Assembly (NCBI GenBank): GCA_902599605.1
Contig: CACKFV010000010.1
Span: 1-36,147 of the forward strand
Source: an uncultured Pelagibacteraceae bacterium
Lineage (GTDB): Bacteria > Pseudomonadota > Alphaproteobacteria > Pelagibacterales > Pelagibacteraceae
DNA: 36,147 bases
Reading direction: 5' to 3'
Shown here: positions 1 to 7,932 of the stretch, one piece after another
Position numbering within the stretch: the stretch's first letter is position 1
Layout: each line of letters begins with the position of its first letter
Notes under the pieces: generated by a model
Database searches by the model: none
Seen by the model: the letters and a program-made list of their open reading frames with translations, nothing else
What the model was told of the DNA's origin: nothing
Program-made: the position numbers and the translations under genes

Positions 1-40
1 CCAACATCAGGTGGAAAATTTCTTGTGATAATTAAATTCA
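1..40. other. Window edge, no identifiable gene
   Basis: These bases precede the first recognisable gene. On the plus strand frame 1 is open from the window edge to a TAA at 46-48, giving about 15 residues. This could be the tail of a plus-strand gene that converges with and slightly overlaps the next gene. The fragment is too short to assign to any family, so nothing firm can be said. Confidence 0.2.
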
Positions 41-595
41 TTATTTAAACCATTTTATACTGCATCCCATACTAGGATATTGTTCTTTCGGACCTTGTTG
101 GGTTTTAGCAATTAGCTTCATTGATTTAAGCAACTCACTGTCACCCGAACCCACAGGCTTTAAATCATTTAATTCTCTTATTCTTCCTCTGTAATTGAGC
201 TCAAGGTTTTTGTTGTAGCCAAAAAAGTCTGGTGTACACACTGCATCATATTTTTTTGCAATTTCTTGAGTTTCATCAATTAAATAAGGAAATGAAAAAT
301 TATATCTTTCAGAAAACTTTTTCATGTTTTCAAAAGAGTCTTCAGGATAGTTTTTGGTATCATTTGACATTATCGCAACTGAGTTAATGCCATCCTCTTT
401 AAGTTTTGCACAATCATCTGCAAGTTCTCTTATTATAGCTTTTACATAAGGGCAATGATTGCAAATAAACATTATCAAAGTTCCATTATCACCTTTGACA
501 TCATTCAATGTTAATAATTCCCCATTAATTGATTTAAGCTTAAAATCTATTGCATTCAGACCGAAATCACATATTGGAGTTTTTAAAAGTGCCAT
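41..595 (-). CDS. Thioredoxin-fold (peroxiredoxin-like) protein
   Basis: 184 aa protein of the AhpC/TSA-Redoxin type. The N-terminal third has the expected strand-loop-helix with a CNHCPYVK motif (about residues 45-52), a CxxC-type redox pair at the start of a helix. A later cis-Pro-like segment (TPDFFGYN) and a terminal strand complete the fold. No signal peptide is visible, so a cytoplasmic thiol reductase or peroxidase role is likely; the electron donor and substrate are unknown. The gene is divergent from the gamma-carbonic-anhydrase-like gene with only 17 bp between the two start codons. The family call is solid, the exact reaction is not. Confidence 0.85.
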   Translation of the reverse strand: MALLKTPICDFGLNAIDFKLKSINGELLTLNDVKGDNGTLIMFICNHCPYVKAIIRELADDCAKLKEDGINSVAIMSNDTKNYPEDSFENMKKFSERYNFSFPYLIDETQEIAKKYDAVCTPDFFGYNKNLELNYRGRIRELNDLKPVGSGDSELLKSMKLIAKTQQGPKEQYPSMGCSIKWFK

Positions 596-612
596 GTTAG
601 AATATATAAATT

Positions 613-1125
613 ATGTTTTACGATTTGGAAAATAAAAAACCAAAAAACTCTGGCGAAAATTGGGTAGCACCTAATGCTGTTATTATTGGTGATGTAACAT
701 TAGATAAAAATACAAGTGTTTGGTTTAATGCAACCTTAAGAGGTGACATTGAAAATATTCATATAGGTGAAGGTTCAAACGTTCAGGATGGTTGTGTATT
801 ACACACTGATCCAGGTTGTCCTTTGAAAGTTGGAAAAAATGTAACCATTGGACATTTAGTGATGCTTCATGGATGCACAATTGGTGACAATAGTTTAATT
901 GGAATTGGTGCAGTGATCCTCAACAAAGCAAAGATAGGGAAAAATTGTATTATAGGTGCGAAGGCTCTGATCACAGAAAATAAAGAGATACCAGACAATT
1001 CTTTAGTCGTAGGATCTCCAGGAAAAATTATTAGACAAGTAACTGAAGAAGAAAAAAAGGCAGTGTTTGAAAACACAAAACACTATCAAGACAATTGGAA
1101 AAAATATTCTAAAAGTATATTTTAA
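613..1125 (+). CDS. Gamma-carbonic anhydrase-like hexapeptide-repeat protein
   Basis: 170 aa protein built from left-handed beta-helix hexapeptide repeats (for example VTIGHLVMLHGCTIGDNSLIGI, split here as VTIGHLVML then HGCTIGDN). Histidines in LHTD and in GHLVMLHG sit at the places of the three zinc-binding histidines of the gamma-CA/YrdA/PaaY group, and the length fits. A short C-terminal helix (about residues 145-170) follows the helix, as in trimeric gamma-CA proteins. Members bind metal, but many have no measured carbonic anhydrase activity, so the catalytic role is inferred. The TAA stop abuts the ATG of the secreted-protein gene downstream, suggesting co-transcription. Confidence 0.88.
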   Translation: MFYDLENKKPKNSGENWVAPNAVIIGDVTLDKNTSVWFNATLRGDIENIHIGEGSNVQDGCVLHTDPGCPLKVGKNVTIGHLVMLHGCTIGDNSLIGIGAVILNKAKIGKNCIIGAKALITENKEIPDNSLVVGSPGKIIRQVTEEEKKAVFENTKHYQDNWKKYSKSIF

Positions 1126-1722
1126 ATGATGAAAAAAATATTTTTATTTTTACTATTATTTTTATTTACGGCTAATGCCCAATCTAATGAAAGATTTATA
1201 CCACTCGAACTGTTTACCGGAGGTGACATTAGAGATGATACAGAAATAAGGTTTACACCAGCAGATTTAGTATTTGGTGAAAAGAGAAGAAAAAAAATTG
1301 TTGGCCCTATAGATTGGAGAGCCCCGGGATCTAAAGAAATTATTAAAGTCTATAAAAGAACTAATAAAAATAAACAGGGTAGAGTAAAAAAAACTCAGCT
1401 TTTCACAGTGACTAATGATGGACAGTGCTTAGGCAGAGTGTATGACCAAAGAAGGTCAGGTACTAAATATATTAAAAATGGATGCAAGTTTCCGCTAGGT
1501 TGGTGGAAAAAAGGTGAGACTAGAACTTTCTCAGTTACAGATCGTGGACCAAGAACTGTAGAGCTAAAGATATTAAATTTGGGAAAAAAACCAACAAGTT
1601 GTGTGAAATTTAATTGGAAATTATTCGATGATGCAACTGGAAAAAAATTAGGAGATAATGACTACAAGTTTTGTAAAAAAAGATCAATGACCAGTCTACT
1701 AATTAGAAAAATTAAAGACTAG
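1126..1722 (+). CDS. Secreted protein of unknown function, four cysteines
   Basis: I do not recognise this 198 aa protein. Residues 1-18 form a clear signal peptide (Lys-Lys, a long Leu/Phe core, then ANA before QS), so the mature protein is probably periplasmic. The mature part is basic, appears beta-rich and has four cysteines in DGQC, NGC, TSC and KFC contexts, enough for two disulfides. It contains WW and aromatic-glycine motifs (PLGWWKKGE) typical of small beta-sandwich exported proteins. It starts on the base after the gamma-CA-like stop. Its own TAG stop overlaps, in a CTAG, the stop of the opposing gene. It has no transmembrane segment other than the signal. Confidence 0.75.
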   Translation: MMKKIFLFLLLFLFTANAQSNERFIPLELFTGGDIRDDTEIRFTPADLVFGEKRRKKIVGPIDWRAPGSKEIIKVYKRTNKNKQGRVKKTQLFTVTNDGQCLGRVYDQRRSGTKYIKNGCKFPLGWWKKGETRTFSVTDRGPRTVELKILNLGKKPTSCVKFNWKLFDDATGKKLGDNDYKFCKKRSMTSLLIRKIKD

Positions 1723-2318
1723 GGGACTAACCAAGTATCTTTATTAGTTTCCAAATCAAATTTCGCTCTTCGATGACCTTTTGCGGCAAGATATAACCAC
1801 TCAATAGATTTTATTTTACATTGTATTACAGTGAAGTTTTTATAACCTTCTTCACTTTGCTCTTTTGTATAATCAAAATTATCTAACTCAGGTTTTAGCC
1901 CAGATGTTGGAACATCAGACTCTGTTCCTGGACCATTATCAACCAAATAACATTTACGGCTTATATGTTGAGTTTTTTCCCAAGAATTCTTTGTAATGTC
2001 GTTTTTATGATTAATAATACAGTTTACTTTAAGTCGAACCTGAATTTTTTCATCCTTATCATAAAATAAAAGAGCAGCATTAGGATTATTCTTAAGTAAT
2101 TCTATTTTATCTGATCTTATGTCACTGTGAAATTGAACTAAATTATTTTTTTGATCTGATTTTCTTAAAACAACAATTCTTCCATCTATATCGTCATTAT
2201 GACCACATATGAAAGTTGGAATTCTAAATTGAGAACTCCTATTAGTCACTGCATCATCCAGCATTGACCAGATTTTCTTCTTTATCTCTGTGAAGTCTTC
2301 ATAGTACGCAGGCTGCAT
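1719..2318 (-). CDS. FMN-binding split-barrel protein (PNPOx-like)
   Basis: 199 aa protein of the pyridoxamine 5'-phosphate oxidase-like superfamily. It shows the N-terminal GRIVVLRKSD strand, the phosphate-binding FHSDIRSDKIELL segment, the NPNAALLFYD strand, and a C-terminal IEWLYLAAKGHRRAKFD segment like the PNPOx C-terminal domain (W...GHRRA). It resembles the Alr4036-type FMN proteins more than canonical PdxH, so the substrate is uncertain; a B6 salvage role is possible. It ends tail to tail with the secreted-protein gene and is followed upstream, on the same strand, by the dehydrogenase gene 4 bases away, so the two are probably co-transcribed. Confidence 0.8.
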   Translation of the reverse strand: MQPAYYEDFTEIKKKIWSMLDDAVTNRSSQFRIPTFICGHNDDIDGRIVVLRKSDQKNNLVQFHSDIRSDKIELLKNNPNAALLFYDKDEKIQVRLKVNCIINHKNDITKNSWEKTQHISRKCYLVDNGPGTESDVPTSGLKPELDNFDYTKEQSEEGYKNFTVIQCKIKSIEWLYLAAKGHRRAKFDLETNKDTWLVP

Positions 2319-2322
2319 ACTT

Positions 2323-3192
2323 TTACTTTCTAAATCTTTTTATTAAGCTTGAAGTATCCCATCTCTTGCCACCCATGTCTTGAACTTCAGCATAATACTT
2401 ATCAATTATTTCTGTGATCGGTAATAGTGATCCATTATTCTTTGCCTCTTCCATTGCAATTTTAAGATCTTTTCTCATCCAATCCACAGCAAATCCAAAA
2501 TCAAATTTATCTTCTAACATTGTTTTATATCGGTTCTCCATTTGCCAAGACTGAGCAGCGCCTTTTGAAATAACTTCAATCACATCTTCCATGTTTAATC
2601 CTGCTTTTTGACCAAAGTTAATTGCTTCTGATAACCCTTGAACTAATCCCGCAATACAAATTTGATTAACCATCTTTGCTAATTGACCTGAACCTGATTT
2701 ACCTAACAACTTTACTTTTTTACTGTAACAATCAATTTTATCTAACGCTTTATCAAAATCTTCTTGATCTCCACCAACCATTACAGTTAATGCTCCATTC
2801 TCAGCACCTGCTTGACCACCAGATACGGGTGCATCTAAAAAACCAAAACCATTTTTTTTTGCGTGTGAATAAATTTCTCTTGCTATTGTTGCTGAAGCAG
2901 TTGTGTTATCAATATAAACTGCACCTTTTTTAATTGATTTAAATATTCCATTTTCTCCAAATGTAACTTCTCTTAAATCATTATCGTTTCCCACACATGT
3001 AAAAACATAATCAGCGTCTTTCGCAGCATCTTTAGGTGTATCAGCTTTTTTTCCTTTGAAATCTTTTAGCCATTTATCAGCTTTAACTCCTGTTCTATTA
3101 TAAACAGTTACATTGTGCCCGCCTTTTGATATATAACCAGCCATGGGATATCCCATTACACCAAGACCAATGAAAGCAACGTTACAAGACAT
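2323..3192 (-). CDS. 3-hydroxyisobutyrate dehydrogenase-family oxidoreductase
   Basis: 289 aa NAD(P)-dependent beta-hydroxyacid dehydrogenase. An N-terminal Rossmann motif GLGVMGYPMAG lies at about residues 9-19. The family substrate-binding motif DAPVSGGQAGAENG lies near residues 118-131, and GSGQLAKMVNQ near 165-175 carries the catalytic lysine and the conserved asparagine. The C-terminal half is the all-helical dimerisation domain. Candidates include 3-hydroxyisobutyrate, tartronate-semialdehyde or succinic-semialdehyde/glyoxylate reductase activity; the sequence alone does not separate them. Its start faces that of the MFS gene across 6 bp, so the two may share regulatory DNA lying inside coding sequence. 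Confidence 0.87.
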   Translation of the reverse strand: MSCNVAFIGLGVMGYPMAGYISKGGHNVTVYNRTGVKADKWLKDFKGKKADTPKDAAKDADYVFTCVGNDNDLREVTFGENGIFKSIKKGAVYIDNTTASATIAREIYSHAKKNGFGFLDAPVSGGQAGAENGALTVMVGGDQEDFDKALDKIDCYSKKVKLLGKSGSGQLAKMVNQICIAGLVQGLSEAINFGQKAGLNMEDVIEVISKGAAQSWQMENRYKTMLEDKFDFGFAVDWMRKDLKIAMEEAKNNGSLLPITEIIDKYYAEVQDMGGKRWDTSSLIKRFRK

Positions 3193-3198
3193 AGTTTA

Positions 3199-4401
3199 AT
3201 GTTAAAAAATTTAAGTATTAAAGTAATTATTTTTGGATTTATATTTACATTTTTTTCAAGCTTTGGACAGAGTTTTTTTTTAGGATTGTTCAACGAAAGT
3301 ATAAGAAATGAATTAGATATTACTCATGGACAATTTGGCTCAATTTATGCATCAGCAACTTTATTAAGTAGTATAATTTTAATTTGGGTTGGAAAGAAAA
3401 TTGATGACTTCGATGTCTTAAAATTTTCTTTTTTTGTTATATCATTGCTTGCTATTTCAACATTTACTTTCTCAAAGATTAATTCAGTAGCATTTCTTTT
3501 TGTTGCAATATTGTTAATGAGATTTTCTGGTCAAGGAATGATGTCTCATACTGCTTCTACAACAATATCTAGATACTTTACTAACACTCGGGGTAAAGCA
3601 CTAAGTACTGGATGGTTTGGTTTATCTACTGCAGAATTTTTAATGCCTGTTACAATAATTTATGCTCTTACAATAATGGATTGGAGAAATATATGGATCA
3701 TTATTTCAGTCGCAATAATTCTATTTCTCCCTATTGTATCTTACTTTTTAGTGAAAGAGGTTAAACTTTCTTCGAGGGAAGATGATAATGAAGTTATTAA
3801 AGAAAATATAAAACAATGGAAAAGATCTGAGGTTATTAAAGATTATAGATTTATAATAATAGCACTAAATATGTTAGCAATGCCCTGGATAGCCACAGGT
3901 ATATTTGTTTATCAATCATTTATTTTGTCTGCGAAAAACTGGGGAGAATATACTATCGCTCAATCATTTATGGTTTATTCAATAGCATCAGTTTTAACTT
4001 TATTTGTCGCTGGTTATTTGATTGATAAGTTCACAAGTCGAAAACTACTTATATATATGAATATCCCTTTTTTGATTTCTTTATTGATTTTAATTTACTT
4101 CCAGTCACCAATTTCCTCATTCTTCTTTCTAGGATTAATTGGTGTATCAAATGGATTTGCTAACGTTTTAGGTTCGTCAACATGGGCGGAATTGTATGGA
4201 GTTAAATTTATAGGATCAATTAAAGCTCTAACTACTGCATTAATGGTATTTTCAACTGCATTTGGAACAGCTCTTTTTGGTTTAATGATAGACTTTGACT
4301 TTTCTATAGAGCAAATATCTACGATTTCTGGAGGCTATATTTTGATTTCCTTAATATTACTGTTTTTAATTAAGAACAAACTTAATCCAACGATTTTATA
4401 A
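3199..4401 (+). CDS. Major facilitator superfamily transporter
   Basis: 400 aa polytopic membrane protein with about twelve hydrophobic segments, starting almost at the N-terminus (residues 6-28). A charged central loop (about residues 190-210, SSREDDNEVIKEN and KQWKRSEV) separates two six-helix halves. GKKIDDFD after the second helix and LIDKFTSRK in the second half resemble the MFS loop 2-3 and 8-9 motifs (GxxxDrxxrr), and GWFGLSTAEFLMPV fits a transporter core helix. The substrate cannot be told. It is divergent from the hydroxyacid dehydrogenase gene, which makes a hydroxy acid or related carboxylate an attractive but unproven substrate. Confidence 0.85.
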   Translation: MLKNLSIKVIIFGFIFTFFSSFGQSFFLGLFNESIRNELDITHGQFGSIYASATLLSSIILIWVGKKIDDFDVLKFSFFVISLLAISTFTFSKINSVAFLFVAILLMRFSGQGMMSHTASTTISRYFTNTRGKALSTGWFGLSTAEFLMPVTIIYALTIMDWRNIWIIISVAIILFLPIVSYFLVKEVKLSSREDDNEVIKENIKQWKRSEVIKDYRFIIIALNMLAMPWIATGIFVYQSFILSAKNWGEYTIAQSFMVYSIASVLTLFVAGYLIDKFTSRKLLIYMNIPFLISLLILIYFQSPISSFFFLGLIGVSNGFANVLGSSTWAELYGVKFIGSIKALTTALMVFSTAFGTALFGLMIDFDFSIEQISTISGGYILISLILLFLIKNKLNPTIL

Positions 4402-4408
4402 AAACCTC

Positions 4409-4435
4409 TTGATTTTATAGACCTCTAAGTATAAA
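4409..4435 (+). promoter_or_regulatory. Candidate promoter for rpoZ
   Basis: TTGATT at 4409-4414 and TATAAA at 4430-4435 are separated by 15 bases, or 16 if the upstream hexamer is taken as CTTGAT. The gap before rpoZ is only 42 bases, so transcription would begin almost at the ATG at 4444, with practically no leader. The short spacer lowers confidence. Confidence 0.4.
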
Positions 4436-4443
4436 TACTCCGC

Positions 4444-4971
4444 ATGGCTAGAGTGACTGTAGAAGATTGTATCGATAAAGTAGACAGCCCTTACGAATTA
4501 GTTTTAGTTGCAAAGGAAAGAGCTACTCAATTAAATTCTGGAATTGAACCGAGTGTTGAAAGAGATAACGATAAAAATACTGTTATCGCACTTAGAGAAA
4601 TTGCGAATGAAAATGTCAAAACAAGTGAGTTAACAGATAGTGCTGTTTATAAACTAAGAAAACATATCGAACAAGTTGATGATTTAAGTGAAGAAGATGA
4701 AGATATCGGAGATGATTTTGAGAACCTATACAAAGGTGAAATCTCAAAAAGTGGAACACCAATTTTACCATCTAAAAGAGCAAGAAAAGTTCCTGAAAAA
4801 ATTCAAGTTTCAAAAGAAGACTTAGCAGAACTACAAAATGCTGATGCCCCTCAATCAAATGATGCTCCAGCTGAAGAGGGCGGAGTAGAAGAAAGTAACG
4901 AAGTTTCTCTTGATGAAATAGCTGAAAACGATCAACAAGAAGCTGAGAACTCAGAAAATTCAGAACAATAA
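4444..4971 (+). CDS. rpoZ: RNA polymerase omega subunit
   Basis: 175 aa. Residues 1-75 match omega: [20 protein letters not shown], then a VAKERATQL helix and the [15 protein letters not shown] segment that contacts the beta' C-terminus. Omega helps beta' fold and assemble. The protein is nearly twice the length of Escherichia coli omega; the extra C-terminal 95 residues or so are very acidic ([26 protein letters not shown]) and likely disordered, with one basic island ([11 protein letters not shown]). Acidic tails on omega occur in Alphaproteobacteria, but this one is long. cmk follows after 47 bases. Confidence 0.93.
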   Translation: MARVTVEDCIDKVDSPYELVLVAKERATQLNSGIEPSVERDNDKNTVIALREIANENVKTSELTDSAVYKLRKHIEQVDDLSEEDEDIGDDFENLYKGEISKSGTPILPSKRARKVPEKIQVSKEDLAELQNADAPQSNDAPAEEGGVEESNEVSLDEIAENDQQEAENSENSEQ

Positions 4972-5018
4972 TATTTCAATCATAATCAAAATAAGTTATT
5001 TAATTAAACATAGTTTTA

Positions 5019-5660
5019 ATGAATAAGTCTTTAAGAATTGCATGTGACGGAGAAGCTGCTAGCGGTAAAAGCACAGGTGCAAAATTAGTTTCAAAAAAAT
5101 ATAAACTTTTTCTTATAAACTCTGGATTATTATACAGATATGCAAGTAAAATTATCATTAAGCATAAGCCTAAAAAGGTAGTTCCCTTTTTAAAGAAGAA
5201 ATTTAAAAACGTCTCTTATAATAAAATAAAAAAGCAATCTCTACATTCACAGGAAATAAGCAATCATGTTGGTTATCTAGCTAAAAACAAAGGTGTTAGA
5301 GAAATAATGAAAAAATTTCAAAAAAAGATTATCAAAAAAAATAAAAGAATATGTGTTGAGGGAAGAGATATAGCTAGCACTATTTTGAAAAAAAATCCCC
5401 GTTATGACCTAGCTTTTTATTTTACTTGTAATTTGAATGAAGCATCTATTAGAAGATGGAAAGATTTAAAGAAGAAAGTTCCACTTAAAGAGGTTAAAAA
5501 AAGCTTAAGTATTAGAACTAGACTTGATAAAAAAAGAAAACATTCACCACTAAAAAAAATGAGAGATGCTGTTTTAATTAGAACAGATAAACTAAATAAA
5601 AAAAAAGTATTACTTAAAATGTCTCAGGAGATAGAAAAAATTAATTACAAAACTCTTTAA
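5019..5660 (+). CDS. cmk: Cytidylate kinase
   Basis: 213 aa nucleoside monophosphate kinase phosphorylating CMP/dCMP with ATP. The P-loop GEAASGKST is at about residues 11-19 and is followed by the CMP-kinase signature for the first substrate region (NSGLLYRY; the usual form is DTGALYRA). VEGRDIAS (about residues 112-119) is the GRDI motif of the family, and IRRWKDL resembles the LID arginine segment. The protein is lysine-rich and slightly shorter than typical enzymes of about 225 aa, with the CMP insert reduced. Its 3' end overlaps the convergent CoA-transferase gene by 20 bases. Confidence 0.92.
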   Translation: MNKSLRIACDGEAASGKSTGAKLVSKKYKLFLINSGLLYRYASKIIIKHKPKKVVPFLKKKFKNVSYNKIKKQSLHSQEISNHVGYLAKNKGVREIMKKFQKKIIKKNKRICVEGRDIASTILKKNPRYDLAFYFTCNLNEASIRRWKDLKKKVPLKEVKKSLSIRTRLDKKRKHSPLKKMRDAVLIRTDKLNKKKVLLKMSQEIEKINYKTL

Positions 5661-6786
5661 TAATTTTTTCTCTATGTTCATCTAAATCTGGTATATCTCC
5701 TCTTTTTTCCTCATCTTTGTAATTTGACATCTTAATTGGGTTACCAGCAGTTTTTAACTCACCAATTTTTTTATGATATGAATTTACAATCATATTTCTT
5801 GCTTTAATTTGAGGATTTTCAACTGCTTCTTTAATATTAAATATTGGACCACAAGGAATTTTTTCTTTTTCCATCAATGAGACCCAGTCACTTGTATTTT
5901 TACTTGAAAGCTCTTTTTCTAAAATTTTTTTTAGTTCATCCATATTTTGAGCTCTAGATGAATTTGTTTTAAATTTTTCATCTTTTAAAATATTGTTGAT
6001 ATTTAAAACTTGGCAGAGTTTTTCAAAAAGTTTGTCGTTACCAGCTGCTATTATAATGTGACTATCTTTTGTTTTAAAAGCTTCAAAAGGTGCTATTGAT
6101 GGATGACGTGACCCCATTGGTTTAGGTATTTCATTTTTTGCTAAGTATCTTGCAATTGCGTTTTCCAAAATTGCAATTTGACAATCAAGCATCGAAACGT
6201 CTATGTAAGTTCCTTTACCTGTTTTCTTCCTGTCATATAGTGCTGCATTAACACCTATCGCTGTAAACAAACCAGCAGTAATATCACCAATTGATGTTCC
6301 AACTCTTGTAGGTTCAGAATTTGGTTGACCAGTTACACTCATAAGTCCACCCATTCCTTGAACAACCATATCATACGCCGGTAATTCTCTTAATGGACCT
6401 GTTTGACCAAAACCTGATGCAGAAGCATAAATTAATTTTGGATATTTTTTACATAAATCTTTCCAACCAAATCCCCATTTCTCTAATGTTCCAGGTTTAA
6501 AATTTTCAACTAACACATCTGCTTTTTTAAGTATTTGTTCAAAAATTTTCTTGTCTTCTGAATTTTTTAAATTTAGAGCTATACTTTCTTTTCCTCTATT
6601 AAGAGACATAAAGTATGCAGACTGATCATCAATAAAAGGTCCAAATTTTCTAGAGTCATCTCCAATTTCAGGTGCTTCAACTTTTATCACTCTAGCCCCT
6701 AGGTCTGACAAAATCATAGTGCAATAAGGACCAACCAGCACTCGAGTTAGGTCTAAAACTAATATATCTTTTAAAGGTCCATTCAT
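5641..6786 (-). CDS. CaiB/BaiF family (class III) CoA-transferase
   Basis: 381 aa enzyme moving CoA between carboxylic acids. It starts with the LVLDLTRVLVGPYCTMILSD-type opening of the family (about residues 9-28), followed by GARVIKVEAP and the ADVLVENFKPGTLEKWGF block. Asp139 in AYDMVVQG aligns with the catalytic aspartate of formyl-CoA transferase, and GPIFNI-type residues occur near the C-terminus. Donor and acceptor are not readable from sequence. The gene is divergent from a complete TRAP transporter across a 90-base spacer, so the enzyme may activate the imported acid (inference). There is no membrane segment or signal. Confidence 0.88.
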   Translation of the reverse strand: MNGPLKDILVLDLTRVLVGPYCTMILSDLGARVIKVEAPEIGDDSRKFGPFIDDQSAYFMSLNRGKESIALNLKNSEDKKIFEQILKKADVLVENFKPGTLEKWGFGWKDLCKKYPKLIYASASGFGQTGPLRELPAYDMVVQGMGGLMSVTGQPNSEPTRVGTSIGDITAGLFTAIGVNAALYDRKKTGKGTYIDVSMLDCQIAILENAIARYLAKNEIPKPMGSRHPSIAPFEAFKTKDSHIIIAAGNDKLFEKLCQVLNINNILKDEKFKTNSSRAQNMDELKKILEKELSSKNTSDWVSLMEKEKIPCGPIFNIKEAVENPQIKARNMIVNSYHKKIGELKTAGNPIKMSNYKDEEKRGDIPDLDEHREKIIKEFCN

Positions 6787-6814
6787 AATAGCGACAATTG
6801 TATTTTAAAGCATA

Positions 6815-6843
6815 TTGACTCTTATCAAGAAGTTCCATTTAAT
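6815..6843 (+). promoter_or_regulatory. Promoter for the TRAP operon
   Basis: TTGACT (6815-6820), a 17-base spacer, and TTTAAT (6838-6843) make a near-consensus sigma-70 promoter in the divergent spacer. Transcription would start about 6850, leaving a short leader that contains a clear ribosome-binding site AGAGAGGA (6863-6870), 6 bases before the dctP ATG. This is one of the few strong SD sequences in the window, fitting a highly expressed binding protein. Confidence 0.65.
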
Positions 6844-6876
6844 ACATCAATAAAATAATAATAGAGAGGAATAATA

Positions 6877-7887
6877 ATGTTAAAAAAAATATCTTTATAT
6901 TTTCTTTCATTAGTTTTCGTAACTACAACTATTGGATCAGCTTTTGCAGTAACTTTAAAAGCTAGTCACCAATGGCCAGGTACGCCAAGAGCTGACGGGT
7001 CTTTCGACGTAAGACACGAAATGGTTCAAATTATTGCTGATGAAATGAAAAAAGCTAATGTAGGAGTAGATATAAGAATTTACCCTGCAAAATCACTTTA
7101 CAAACCAAAAGAACAATGGAAACCAATGACAACAGGTCAATTGGATATTTCAGCGTTCCCATTAGCATACGCTGCTAAGTTCCATCCAGAGTTTGACATT
7201 ACTTTAATGCCTGGAATGGTTAAAAACCATAAACATGCATTAAGAGTTAATGCGTCTCCAATGATGACAGAAATTAAAAAGATCATCAATGATGCTGGAG
7301 TAGTTGTTTTGTCTGATGCTTGGCTTGCAGGTGGATTTGTTTCAAAGAAAAATTGTATTTCAAATCCAGAATCTGTAAAAGGTCAAACGTTTAGAGCTGC
7401 AGGTAAAGCATTTAACCAAATGCTAGAAGCAGCAGGAGCAGGTATTCAATCAATGCCATCTTCTGAAATCTATAACGGTTTGCAAACAGGTGTATTAGAT
7501 GGTGCTAATACTAGTTCAGGAAGTTTTGTTTCATACAGAATTTATGAGCAAGTAAAATGTGCAACACCTCCAGGAGATTTTGGTCTATGGTTTATGTATG
7601 AGCCAATTTTGATGTCAAAAAAATCTTTTGATGCCCTAGATAGCAAACAACAAAAAGCTTTAATGAAAGCTGGAAAAAAAGCAGAGAAGTATATGACTAA
7701 AGAAGCTGCTGGTTTAGATACGACAATGGAAAAAGCTTACAAAAAAGCTGGCGTGAAGTTGTCTTACATGTCGAAATCAGACTTTGATGCTTGGTTAGCT
7801 ATTGCTAAAAAATCTTCATACAAAAACTTTGCAGAAAAAGTGCCAAACGGTCAAAAATTGATTGATATGGCTCTTGCTGTAAAATAA
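6877..7887 (+). CDS. dctP: TRAP transporter solute-binding protein
   Basis: 336 aa periplasmic DctP-type receptor. Residues 1-24 are a signal peptide ending SAFA before VTLKASHQWPG. The conserved body follows: an IYPAKSLYKPKEQW segment, GQTFRAAGKAF (about 168-178) carrying the arginine that usually salt-bridges the substrate carboxylate, and the P-SSEIYNGLQTGVLDG signature (about 194-209). Family members mostly bind organic acids; the ligand here is unknown. Codons are relatively clean and the SD is strong, suggesting high expression. A hairpin with U-tract directly follows the stop, before the small permease gene. Confidence 0.93.
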   Translation: MLKKISLYFLSLVFVTTTIGSAFAVTLKASHQWPGTPRADGSFDVRHEMVQIIADEMKKANVGVDIRIYPAKSLYKPKEQWKPMTTGQLDISAFPLAYAAKFHPEFDITLMPGMVKNHKHALRVNASPMMTEIKKIINDAGVVVLSDAWLAGGFVSKKNCISNPESVKGQTFRAAGKAFNQMLEAAGAGIQSMPSSEIYNGLQTGVLDGANTSSGSFVSYRIYEQVKCATPPGDFGLWFMYEPILMSKKSFDALDSKQQKALMKAGKKAEKYMTKEAAGLDTTMEKAYKKAGVKLSYMSKSDFDAWLAIAKKSSYKNFAEKVPNGQKLIDMALAVK

Positions 7888-7900
7888 TTAAATTAAAATT

Positions 7901-7931
7901 ATACCCCTGCTTTTTCGGCAGGGGTATTTTT
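7901..7931 (+). terminator. Hairpin with U-tract between dctP and dctQ
   Basis: ATACCCCTGC (7901-7910) and GCAGGGGTAT (7918-7927) form a perfect 10-bp stem with a 7-base loop, and the T-run TTTTT (7926-7930) begins at the stem's 3' edge. It is by far the most GC-rich inverted repeat I see in an intergenic region. It looks like an intrinsic terminator or 3'-end-protecting hairpin within the operon, so dctP would be made in excess of dctQM. The dctQ ATG lies 5 bases after the stem. Confidence 0.8.
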
Positions 7932-7932
7932 C

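Noticed and set aside
2676-2933. 85-codon plus-strand frame inside the dehydrogenase gene
   Set aside because: Leu/His/Gln-rich shadow translation typical of antisense to AT-rich genes.
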